Assembly: GCF_037811135.1 (NCBI RefSeq)
Contig: NZ_CP149130.1
Location: 1,174,501-1,238,500 of the forward strand
DNA length: 64,000 bases
Reading direction: 5' to 3'
Source: Aeromonas rivipollensis
GTDB lineage: Bacteria; Pseudomonadota; Gammaproteobacteria; Enterobacterales; Aeromonadaceae
Shown here in pieces: positions 35,283 through 45,403 of the stretch. Within the stretch, counting starts at the first letter, position 1; each line of letters begins with the position of its first letter. A program made the translations under genes and the position numbers. Under the pieces are notes generated by a model. It saw only the letters and a list, made by a program, of their open reading frames with translations, was not told the origin of the DNA and made no database searches.

Positions 35283-35534
35283 ATGAAGCATATTTTGCTT
35301 GGCGGGCTGATCGCCCTGCTGCTGACCGGGTGCAGCAAGCTGAACCGGGAAAACTACGACAAGCTGAAGATGGGGATCAGCTATGCCGAGGCGAGCGCCA
35401 TCTTGGGCAAGGCGGAGCGTTGCGACGATGCGCTCGGCACCACCAGCTGCGTCTGGGGCGGGGACGGCAAGAACATCAAGATCCGTTTCATCGCCGACAA
35501 GGCCACCTTCTTCAGTTCGGAAGGGATCAACTGA
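35283..35534 (+). CDS. Small lipoprotein, DUF3862/BamE-like fold
   Basis: An 83-residue protein. The signal peptide ends in LALLLTGC-like sequence with lipobox LLTGC, so it should be acylated and membrane-anchored. The mature part NYDKLKMGISYAEASAILGK resembles the helix-helix start of DUF3862/SmpA-BamE-like domains, followed by short beta strands (TSCVWGGDGKNIKIRFIADK). The ATG at 35283 has GAGGAGAG at 6 bases. Its role is unknown; by context it may belong to envelope upkeep with mepK and ldtD. Confidence 0.75.
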   Translation: MKHILLGGLIALLLTGCSKLNRENYDKLKMGISYAEASAILGKAERCDDALGTTSCVWGGDGKNIKIRFIADKATFFSSEGIN

Positions 35535-35560
35535 GTCAGTTTTTCACTGTCATCAGCAAC

Positions 35561-35586
35561 AAAAAAGCGCCATCCGGCGCTTTTTT
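35561..35586. terminator. Bidirectional terminator
   Basis: AAAAAAGCGCC and GGCGCTTTTTT form a stem with a short loop between the small lipoprotein gene and the convergent TRIC-type gene. It has an A-tract on one side and a T-tract on the other. Confidence 0.87.
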
Positions 35587-35627
35587 GTTGCGTGCAATCC
35601 AGCCAATCCAGCCAGAAACTGGCGCGC

Positions 35628-36242
35628 TCAGTGGGTGGCGTACTGGTAATTGAAGGTGGGGAGTCCCCACTTGAAGCGCACCGCCAGCAGCCGCAGCACG
35701 AAGCCGATGCCGATGGCCCCGAAGGCGGCCCAGTCATTGGGCAGGCCTTGATCCAGTGCGAAGCAGTAGAGGGCGGCCGTCACCAGGGAGACGGCGGCGT
35801 AGAGCTCGCGCTTGAACACCAGCGGGATGCGCTGGCACAAGAGATCCCGCAGCACGCCGCCAAAGACGCCTGTCACCACCGCCATGATGCAGGCGATGCC
35901 GGCCCCGTGCCCCATCTCGAGCGCCCGGGCCGCACCAAAGATGGAGAAGACCACCAGTCCCAGGGCATCGAGGGCCAGGAACAGCTTGCCGAGATAGCGC
36001 ATCAGCGGGGCCGAAATGACCCCCGCCATGGCCGCCCCCGCCACCAGCAGCACATATTCGGGGTGTTCCACCCAGAGCAGGGGATAGTGCCCGAGCAGCA
36101 CATCCCGGATGGTACCTCCCCCTATGGCCGTCGCCGAGGCGATGATGACGACACCAAACAGATCCATCCGCCGCCGACCCGCCGCCAGCGCGCCAGTCAT
36201 CCCTTCGGCCACCAGGCCGAGCAAGAAGAGTGCATGTAACAT
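35628..36242 (-). CDS. TRIC-type cation channel family protein (UPF0126, YadS-like)
   Basis: A 204-residue inner-membrane protein of two repeated UPF0126 units, with seven predicted helices. Conserved glycine-rich segments are [20 protein letters not shown] in the first unit and [20 protein letters not shown] in the second. The prokaryotic family is structurally related to trimeric intracellular K+ channels; some relatives have been linked to glycine transport, so the substrate is uncertain. It is monocistronic. Confidence 0.87.
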   Translation of the reverse strand: MLHALFLLGLVAEGMTGALAAGRRRMDLFGVVIIASATAIGGGTIRDVLLGHYPLLWVEHPEYVLLVAGAAMAGVISAPLMRYLGKLFLALDALGLVVFSIFGAARALEMGHGAGIACIMAVVTGVFGGVLRDLLCQRIPLVFKRELYAAVSLVTAALYCFALDQGLPNDWAAFGAIGIGFVLRLLAVRFKWGLPTFNYQYATH

Positions 36243-36337
36243 GAGTTATCCCAGGGTGCGAGAAAGGCCCGCATCCTAACAAGCCTGGCCTGGCACGACA
36301 AGCACTCTCATGTTTGCATTAGATTAAGTAATGAAAA

Positions 36338-36359
36338 GGGGGCCTGTGCCCCCGTTTTT
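36338..36359. terminator. Terminator of cysZ
   Basis: A GGGGGC / GCCCCC stem with a 4-base loop lies 18 bp past the cysZ stop. On the reverse strand it is followed by TTTTC; on the forward strand by TTTTT. Confidence 0.78.
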
Positions 36360-36376
36360 GGTTATGACTGCGCGGC

Positions 36377-37141
36377 TCAGCGGCGGAGCTGTTCGCTGCG
36401 ATACTGATCCACCCACATGGCGGTGGCGCCACAGATGGCGACCGGCATCACGAACAGATTGACCACGGGAATGGCGGAGAAGAGGGTGACCAGGGCGCCG
36501 AAGCTCAGGCACTTGCCGCGGCGCTGCTTCAAGGCATCGCGCATGGTGATGAAGTCGATCTTGTGGTTGTCGAACGGGTAGTCCACATACTGGATCGCCA
36601 TCATCCAGGCGCTGAACAGGAACCAGAGCACGGGGGCCAGGGTCTGGCCCACCACCGGAATGAAGAACAGGATCATGCAGCCGATGGCCTTGGGCAGGTA
36701 GTACTTCAGCTTGGTCCATTCGCGGCTGAAGGTGCGCGGCACATCCTTGACCACGTCCAGCATGCCGGTGTCGCTCACCGCCTCGCCGGTGAGGATCTGC
36801 TCCACCTTCTCCGCCAGCAGGCCGTTGAAGGGGGCCGCTATCCAGTTGATCACCGAGCTGAAGATGAAAGAGAACACCACCAGTATGGTGATGAGGGCGA
36901 TGGGCCACAGCAGGTAGTCGAGCCAGGAGAGCCAGGCCGGGATCTGCTGGTGCAGCCAGGCGAACAGGCCGTCGAGTTGCAGCAGCAGGGCATAGAAGGC
37001 GCCGGCGAACAGCACGAAGTTGACCAGCAAGGGGATCAGCACGAAGGTGCGGATGCCCGGCTGGCGGATGAGGGAGAAGCCGCGCAGGAAGTAGTCTGCA
37101 CCGCTGACCGAATCTTTGACCATGTGAGGAGATTGGCTCAT
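36377..37141 (-). CDS. cysZ: Sulfate transporter CysZ
   Basis: A 254-residue inner-membrane protein that imports sulfate for cysteine synthesis. It matches E. coli CysZ in length and sequence: [67 protein letters not shown] and [16 protein letters not shown] start at the ATG at 37141 ([10 protein letters not shown]); an ATG at 37123 would give a length closer to E. coli. The gene is divergent from smc-zipA-ligA. In E. coli cysZ also neighbours zipA and ligA, so the order is conserved except for smc. Confidence 0.92.
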   Translation of the reverse strand: MSQSPHMVKDSVSGADYFLRGFSLIRQPGIRTFVLIPLLVNFVLFAGAFYALLLQLDGLFAWLHQQIPAWLSWLDYLLWPIALITILVVFSFIFSSVINWIAAPFNGLLAEKVEQILTGEAVSDTGMLDVVKDVPRTFSREWTKLKYYLPKAIGCMILFFIPVVGQTLAPVLWFLFSAWMMAIQYVDYPFDNHKIDFITMRDALKQRRGKCLSFGALVTLFSAIPVVNLFVMPVAICGATAMWVDQYRSEQLRR

Positions 37142-37314
37142 CTGAGATCCATCAATGAAGGGGTAGGGTGCCAGCATATTACAAACAAGCCTCCAATTTG
37201 GTAAAGTCGCGAACTATTCCTGATATCCCGCCCGGTCAGGCCGGGCGTCGGATGATATTCGTGGGCTGACAGCCCGCCCGCAGCCTCTTCACTTCTCCAC
37301 TGATACGGGTCGCC

Positions 37315-40300
37315 ATGCGTCTGAAACTGATCAAACTCGCCGGCTTCAAGTCGTTCGTCGAGCCGACCCGCATCGAACTGTCGGCCGACATGACCGCCGT
37401 GGTGGGCCCCAACGGCTGTGGCAAATCCAACGTCATCGACGCCGTGCGCTGGGTGCTGGGGGAGAGTTCAGCCCGCCACCTGCGCGGCGAGAACATGACG
37501 GACGTCATCTTCAACGGCTCCATCAACCGCAGCCCCCATGGCCGCGCCTCGGTGGAGCTGGTGTTCGACAATCCCCACAACCGGGTGCCCGGTGAATTTG
37601 GCCGTTATACCGAGATCTCGGTACGCCGCGAGGTGTTGCGAGACGGATCCAACCACTACCAGATCAACGGCCAGAAGTGCCGCCGCAAGGACGTGACCGA
37701 TCTCTTCCTCGGCACCGGCCTGGGTCCGCGCAGCTACGCCATCATAGAGCAAGGCACCGTCAGCCGGCTGGTGGAGTCGCGCCCGGCGGATCTCAAGCTC
37801 TTCATGGAGGAGGCGGCGGGGGTCTCCCGCTACAAGGAGCGGCGCCGGGAAACGGAGCAGCGCATCCGCCACACCCAGGAGAACCTGGAGCGCCTCGGCG
37901 ACATTCGTGGCGAACTGGGCTCCCGCCTCGAGCACCTCAAATCCCAGGCCGAAACCGCCGAGCGCTACAAGCAGCTCAAGGGTCGTTCGCGCGCCGCAAG
38001 GGCCGAGCTCATCGGCTCCGAGCTGTGGGCGCTGGAGACCCGCCTCGGCGAGGCCAAGAGCGAGCTGGCCCAGGCCGAGCAGGCGCTGGCGGCGCTCGAT
38101 GCCAAGCGCACCGCCGACGAGGGGCGCCACGTCACCCTGTCGGTGGCCCGCCAGGAGGCCCAGGCCGAGCAGGCGAGTCGTCAGCAGCAGATCTTCCTCG
38201 GCGGCCAGGCCATCGCCCGCCTCGAGCAACAGCAGCTGCACCAGACCGAGCTCGGTCGCGACTGGCAGGTGCGGCGTCAGGCCCTCGGCGAGCGCATCGA
38301 CAGCATCAAGGAGCAGCTGGCCAGCCAGCAGGAGCAGCAGGCCGAGGGCGTCCTCCAGGGAGAGGTGGAGTCGGCGCGCCTCGAGCAGTGTGAGCAGTTA
38401 CTCGCCGACCAGCAGGCCGTTCGCCTCGCGGCCGGCGAGCGGCTGGAACTGGCCCGCCAACGCCAGCAGCAGTGGCAGCAGCAGCTCGGCCAGGCACAGG
38501 GCAGTCTCAACCAGACCCGCACCCAGTTGAATGGCCTGCAGGAGCTGCAGGCCAAGACCCGGCTGGCGCGACTCAAGCTGGCGGATGAACAGGCCGGCCC
38601 CCTCGGCGGGGAAGGTGAGAGCCTGCAACCCGCGCTGGATGCCCTGTCGGCCGAGCTGGCGCTCTCCCGGGCCCGCCACGGGGAGCTGGAGGCGCAATGG
38701 CAGGCCAGCCTGGCCAGTCACGAGGCTCTCAAGGGAGAGCGGGATCGGCAGGGCGGTCTGCTGCGCGAGCTCGGGGCCCGCCTCACCACTCTTAATCAGA
38801 TGCTGGGGGAGCAGATGCTGGGCGCCACCCTGGCGGATCGGCTGCAGGTCGCCCCCGAGTGGACCCAGGCGCTGGACAAGGTGCTCGGGCGCTGGCTCAC
38901 CGCCCAGCCGGGGGACCAATGCAACCTCGAGCAGGGGGGGCTCTGGATAGGCCCGGCTCACCCTGCGGTGCCTGGCACCCTGGCGGCCCGGCTCGAGGGG
39001 GATCACATCCCCGCCTTCCTCAACGTCATCTGGCTGGCCGATGACAGGGAGACGGCCCTGGCCCGCCAGCCATCTCTCTTGGCCGGTGAGTCTGTGCTGA
39101 CCCCCGCGGGGGACTGGTTTGGCCCGAACTGGGCCGATCTCGGCCAGGGCGGCGCTCTCGGCACCCTGGCGTTGCTCGGTGAACGTGAGCGGTTACACAC
39201 CGAACTGACCGCAGGGGAGCAGGCGCTGGTTCAGCTGGATGCCCAGTTGAAGGCAGCAGATGCCGACCGTGCCCATTTGCACAGCGCCTTTGAGGCGAGT
39301 CAGCGCACCCTGCGCGAGCAGGAGCAGCAATGGCAGCAACTGCGGGAAGCCTGGAGCCTGCAGCAGGGTCAGCGTCAGGAGCGGCTGCTGCGCCTCGGCC
39401 AGCTTGGGGAAGAGTTGATCCGGCTGGACAAGGAGCAGGCCGAGGAGGCCGAGCGACTGGCCGTGGCCCAGCAGCAGCTCGAGCTGGAAGAGGCGCACCT
39501 TGCCGAGCTGCAGGAGCAGGGAGAGCCGCTTGCCGAGGCACTCTTGCTGGCCCAGGAAGGGGTCACAGGTGCCGAGCGAGCGCTGGAGGAGGCGCGTGCG
39601 CGCCGGGAGCAGCAGCAGGCAAGCTGCCAGCGCTGGCAACTGGCGCAGCAAAATCTGGCGCAGCTCATCACCCTGCGCGAGCAGGAGCTGGCCCGGCTCG
39701 GGCTGGAGCTGGCCGAGCTAAAGGGACCGGACGCCCAGGCGGTGCAGGACATCTCGCCCCTGCTGGCGGAGCAACGCAACCTGGAGGCGCAGCAGCTCGC
39801 CTGCCATCAGCGGCTCGCCGAGCTGGAGCGCCAACTGGCCGAGCTGGAGCAGGCCAGAAGCGCCGATCACAAGCAGCTGGTGACCCTGCAGGAGAAACTC
39901 GCCCAGCTCAGACTGGAGCGGGAGCGCAACCTGACCCGGCGACAGGGGCTGCACGAGCAGTTCGAAGAGCTGGGAGTGCGCCTGGTGGATCTCGATCAGG
40001 CCGTGCTGATCGCCGCCGATCGCGGCAAGTTGCGCCAGGAGATCCACATGCTGGAGACACAAGTGGAGGCACTTGGCGCCATCAACCTGGCGGCGCTGGA
40101 GGAGTATGAAGAGGCGAAAACCCGCGCAAGCTACCTGGAAAACCAGTGCCAGGATCTGGAGCAGGCGCTGGAAACCTTGAGCCAAGCCATTAAAAGAATT
40201 GATAAAGAAACACAAATACGCTTCCGCGACACTTTCGATAAGGTCAACGAAGATTTAAAATCCCTGTTCCCGAAAGTGTTCGGGGGGGGCAGTGCCTGGC

Positions 40301-40689
40301 TTGAGCTGACCTCGGACGATCTTTTGGAAGCCGGAGTGAGCATCATGGCAAGACCTCCGGGCAAGAAGAATGCTACCATTGCCCTGCTTTCCGGGGGGGA
40401 GAAGGCGCTAACCGCCCTTGCGCTGGTTTTTGCCATCTTCAGACTCAATCCAGCACCCTTCTGTCTGCTGGATGAGGTGGATGCACCGCTCGATGAAGTG
40501 AACGTGGGTCGCTTCTGTTCTCTTGTCAAAGAGATGTCGAGCACAGTACAGTTCGTTTACATCAGTCATAATAAGGTCTCCATGGAGATGGCCGAGCAGC
40601 TGATAGGCGTCACGATGCAAGAGCCCGGGGTTTCTCGCATCGTGTCGGTTGACATCGGTGAAGCCGTCGCTTTGGCTGAGCAAAACTAG
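37315..40689 (+). CDS. smc: Chromosome segregation/condensin ATPase SMC
   Basis: A 1,124-residue SMC protein. The N-terminal ATPase half has KLAGFKSFVEPTRI and Walker A GPNGCGKSN (32-40). A long coiled coil rich in E, Q, A and L runs to about 480, the hinge region lies about 480-610, a second coiled coil follows, and the C-terminal half carries the signature LSGGEKALTALALVF and Walker B CLLDEVDAPLDEVN. The protein forms a DNA-organising dimer with ScpA and ScpB, whose genes are not in the window. E. coli uses MukB instead. zipA starts 15 bp later, so the two are co-transcribed. Confidence 0.95.
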   Translation: MRLKLIKLAGFKSFVEPTRIELSADMTAVVGPNGCGKSNVIDAVRWVLGESSARHLRGENMTDVIFNGSINRSPHGRASVELVFDNPHNRVPGEFGRYTEISVRREVLRDGSNHYQINGQKCRRKDVTDLFLGTGLGPRSYAIIEQGTVSRLVESRPADLKLFMEEAAGVSRYKERRRETEQRIRHTQENLERLGDIRGELGSRLEHLKSQAETAERYKQLKGRSRAARAELIGSELWALETRLGEAKSELAQAEQALAALDAKRTADEGRHVTLSVARQEAQAEQASRQQQIFLGGQAIARLEQQQLHQTELGRDWQVRRQALGERIDSIKEQLASQQEQQAEGVLQGEVESARLEQCEQLLADQQAVRLAAGERLELARQRQQQWQQQLGQAQGSLNQTRTQLNGLQELQAKTRLARLKLADEQAGPLGGEGESLQPALDALSAELALSRARHGELEAQWQASLASHEALKGERDRQGGLLRELGARLTTLNQMLGEQMLGATLADRLQVAPEWTQALDKVLGRWLTAQPGDQCNLEQGGLWIGPAHPAVPGTLAARLEGDHIPAFLNVIWLADDRETALARQPSLLAGESVLTPAGDWFGPNWADLGQGGALGTLALLGERERLHTELTAGEQALVQLDAQLKAADADRAHLHSAFEASQRTLREQEQQWQQLREAWSLQQGQRQERLLRLGQLGEELIRLDKEQAEEAERLAVAQQQLELEEAHLAELQEQGEPLAEALLLAQEGVTGAERALEEARARREQQQASCQRWQLAQQNLAQLITLREQELARLGLELAELKGPDAQAVQDISPLLAEQRNLEAQQLACHQRLAELERQLAELEQARSADHKQLVTLQEKLAQLRLERERNLTRRQGLHEQFEELGVRLVDLDQAVLIAADRGKLRQEIHMLETQVEALGAINLAALEEYEEAKTRASYLENQCQDLEQALETLSQAIKRIDKETQIRFRDTFDKVNEDLKSLFPKVFGGGSAWLELTSDDLLEAGVSIMARPPGKKNATIALLSGGEKALTALALVFAIFRLNPAPFCLLDEVDAPLDEVNVGRFCSLVKEMSSTVQFVYISHNKVSMEMAEQLIGVTMQEPGVSRIVSVDIGEAVALAEQN

Positions 40690-40704
40690 AAAGAGAAGCA
40701 GCTA

Positions 40705-41832
40705 ATGCAGGAATTGCGTTACATCTTGGTTGCCCTGGGCGGTATTGCCATCGCGGCATTGCTCATTCACGGGTTGTGGAGCAACAGAAAGAACCGTCAG
40801 GCACCGATCAAGGAAAAACCCCTGGGTCGGATGGAGTCCAAGTCACGGGATCGTGACAGCGATGCGTTTGACAGCGATGGCATTGGCCAGGTGCGTGTGG
40901 TCAGCGGTGGCCGTCGTGCCGAGCCCAAGCTGCGCAGCGACGAGGCCCATCAGCCGGAACCCCGCCGTGCCGCCACAGTGCCCGCCTTCGATGACGACGA
41001 GGATGACGAGCTGCCGCCGCCCGTGGTTCGCAAGCCAGCCCCTCGTCCGGTGACGCCGCCGCCCGTCTATGAAGAAGAAGACGACTATGACGAGCCGAGC
41101 GCCGAGCCTGTCGAAGAGGTGCCTGCCGCGCCGGTACGCAAGCCTGCCCAGGTGATCCGCCGCACCCCGGTGCACCGCTCCCGCCCCCAGCGCGAACCCA
41201 TGATGCAGCCACTGGACGACGAGCCGCTGGTGGAGCCGGCCTACGCCCAGGCGCCGACCTTCGGTGCCCGCGAGCCCGCGCCGCAGCAGCAAGTCCGCTA
41301 TGCCCAGCCCGCGCCTGCGTATGAAGAGCCCGATTATGATGACGAGCCCGCCTACGAAGAGCCGGTCCAGGTGGCCGAGCCCGTCCAGGAGCTGCCGCCG
41401 GTCGAGAAGATCTGGCAGGACGTCTATGTCATCAACCTGATGGCGCGTCCTGGTCACGATCTGCAAGGGGCTACCCTGCTCTCCTCCCTGCTGGCGCTGG
41501 GTTTCAAGTTTGGCGAGATGGATATCTTCCACCGTCACGAGGATCTCAACGGCAAGGGTGAAGTGCTCTTCTCCATGATCAACATGGTCAAGCCGGGCAC
41601 CTTCAACCCCTACCGCATGGAGCAGTTCAGCACCCCGGGTGTCTCCCTCTTCATGCAACTGCCCCTGCGCAGCAACGCGGCTTTTGCGTTCGAGCACATG
41701 CTGCAGGCGGCGGATCAGCTGGCGAGCGATCTCGATGCCATGCTGACCGATGCCTCGCGCAGCCCGCTCAGCGATGACGATATTGCCCGTTATCGCCATG
41801 AGCTGGCGGCCTACGAGGCCAGCCGCGACTGA
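40705..41832 (+). CDS. zipA: Cell division protein ZipA
   Basis: A 375-residue bitopic division protein. The N-terminal helix (LRYILVALGGIAIAALLIHG) anchors it with a short periplasmic tip. A long proline- and acid-rich linker (about 45-235) holds tracts such as DDDEDDELPPPVV and EEEDDYDEPSAEPVEEV. The C-terminal FtsZ-binding domain starts near VEKIWQDVYVINLMARPGHD and ends with the AADQLASDLDAML helix. ZipA tethers FtsZ filaments to the membrane at the septum. It is located between smc and ligA, 98 bp before ligA. Confidence 0.95.
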   Translation: MQELRYILVALGGIAIAALLIHGLWSNRKNRQAPIKEKPLGRMESKSRDRDSDAFDSDGIGQVRVVSGGRRAEPKLRSDEAHQPEPRRAATVPAFDDDEDDELPPPVVRKPAPRPVTPPPVYEEEDDYDEPSAEPVEEVPAAPVRKPAQVIRRTPVHRSRPQREPMMQPLDDEPLVEPAYAQAPTFGAREPAPQQQVRYAQPAPAYEEPDYDDEPAYEEPVQVAEPVQELPPVEKIWQDVYVINLMARPGHDLQGATLLSSLLALGFKFGEMDIFHRHEDLNGKGEVLFSMINMVKPGTFNPYRMEQFSTPGVSLFMQLPLRSNAAFAFEHMLQAADQLASDLDAMLTDASRSPLSDDDIARYRHELAAYEASRD

Positions 41833-41855
41833 TGCGCCGTGGGCCTCAGCAATGA

Positions 41856-43937
<2,082 letters not shown>

Positions 43938-43958
43938 GTCGACAGGCGCACAAGAGAG

Positions 43959-43990
43959 ACAGACCCGGCCATCTGGCCGGGTCTGTCGTT
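43959..43990 (+). terminator. Terminator of smc-zipA-ligA
   Basis: A perfect 12-bp stem (ACAGACCCGGCC and complement) with a 4-base loop, then CGTTTT. It lies 22 bp past the ligA stop and 8 bp from the convergent gene. Confidence 0.88.
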
Positions 43991-43997
43991 TTCGGGT

Positions 43998-44972
43998 TCA
44001 GTCGACATAGATCACCCGCCCCTGCCATCTGGGTGGTGCCTCAAGCTGCCAGCGTGCCAGCTCGCTCTTGCTGAACAGGTATTCGCCGCGCTGGGCGGCG
44101 CGGGGTGAGAGGGCCCCCGGCGCCGTGCCCGCCAGTATGGCATTGGCAAGCTCGGCCGCCTTCTCCCCCTGAGTGCGACCATCGAGCACCAGGCCGCCTA
44201 TGGTGCGGCCCGGCCCTACCGCAAACTCCCAGAAACCGAACAGGGGCACAGGGCTGTTGGCGCTGGTCCAGGCCAGTACCTGCTGCTCGCTCACATGGAG
44301 CCCCTGCTCGTCAGTGAGTGTGTGATAGAGGCCGAGGAAGATAGCTTCATAGCCGTTCTGCCGACTGGCGAGCACCGTCTCCTGCCAGCGCCTGTAGTCG
44401 TTGAATTGCCGGCTGCTTACCCGGGTCTGGCCGACCTTGAGCTCGCTGCGGGCCTTGAACTCGTGCTCTATGGCGGTGCGCGCCACCTCGCTCTCGTCAA
44501 ACAGCACCAGCGCCTGCCTGATGCCCCCCATCAGCTGGCTCATCTCGCTGATGTTGCGCTTGAGCAGGGGGCGCTCCAGCACGCCTGTGATCAGGGGGGA
44601 GCCGACCAGTCCCTTGGGGCGCGGGTTTTCGTTCATGCCGAGAAACACCACAGGGGTGCCGAGGGCGGCGATGGGGCGGGCGAGAGCATTGATGGCGTTG
44701 TCGTCGCCGAGCACCACCAGGGCCGGCTTGCGCGCCTGATAGGCCGCCATCCCCTGGCTGACGAGCTGCTCCCGGGTCTGGTGAGGCTGGCGCTTGGTAT
44801 CCAGGTAGAGATGGCTGATGTGGTGTTCGCCCTTTAGGTGCTTCTTCAGGCCGGCGCTGTAGCTCTGATCCCACAGATTGGCCTGATGGTAGCTGCTGAT
44901 CACCAGGATCTCGGCGGCCATCAACTGGAGCGGGAAAAGGGCTAGCAGGAACAACACCTTGGTCACGTTCAT
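43998..44972 (-). CDS. Orphan ABC-type substrate-binding protein (PF04392-like)
   Basis: A 324-residue periplasmic protein with a signal peptide (VTKVLFLLALFPLQLMAAE) and a type I binding fold. Visible are ILVISSYHQANLWDQSYSAG, ALVVLGDDNAINALARPI, PVVFLGMNENPRPKGLVG and FGFWEFAVGPGRTIGGLVLD. This resembles the ABC_sub_bind family that includes tryptophan and sugar binding proteins and sensor input domains. No permease or sensor gene is adjacent. ATG 44972 gives a normal signal peptide; ATG 44999 would lengthen the n-region by nine residues. The ligand is unknown. Confidence 0.75.
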   Translation of the reverse strand: MNVTKVLFLLALFPLQLMAAEILVISSYHQANLWDQSYSAGLKKHLKGEHHISHLYLDTKRQPHQTREQLVSQGMAAYQARKPALVVLGDDNAINALARPIAALGTPVVFLGMNENPRPKGLVGSPLITGVLERPLLKRNISEMSQLMGGIRQALVLFDESEVARTAIEHEFKARSELKVGQTRVSSRQFNDYRRWQETVLASRQNGYEAIFLGLYHTLTDEQGLHVSEQQVLAWTSANSPVPLFGFWEFAVGPGRTIGGLVLDGRTQGEKAAELANAILAGTAPGALSPRAAQRGEYLFSKSELARWQLEAPPRWQGRVIYVD

Positions 44973-45201
44973 CTTCCATTGGCAGGACACTGCACCCATT
45001 ATGTGCGTTCCGGCTCCTTGATGCCTTCGTCAATTGTTGTCAGATGGTGCCTTTCTTGCTTGGCTCCCTCATCGGGCGCCAGCCCGCCCCCCGTCTGGGA
45101 TGCGCAGGAATGGCCTCTTTTGGCGCTGGCTGTGAACTGCGCCACTCCTTCCAAAACCTGTCCTGGATCAAGAAACGGGCTATCGCTTTGGGGCCTAATA
45201 G

Positions 45202-45248
45202 CTACCACATATAGGGTTTAGCATAAAAAAAACACCCATATATAGTGT
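45202..45248 (+). promoter_or_regulatory. Two NrdR boxes upstream of nrdD
   Basis: Two 16-bp elements resembling the NrdR box (ACACTATATATAGTGT) lie at 45202-45217 (11 of 16 matches) and 45233-45248 (12 of 16). Their starts are 31 bp apart, close to three helix turns, the spacing usual for NrdR pairs. A promoter-like TTTAGC, 16-base spacer, TATATA overlaps box 2. NrdR with bound nucleotide should repress nrdD here. Confidence 0.72.
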
Positions 45249-45403
45249 TATCAAGCTGTGCATAAGTCGTCTCCCTCTCAGCGTCAGTCCTGGCCTCTCA
45301 CGCCTCGGCTGAATGCATGTGCGCCGGGGATAGGGTGTGGAGAAGGGGACTCAACAAGGGTGAGCCCAGGGTGGCTGCCAGGCCTTTAATGCGGGGAAAA
45401 TCG

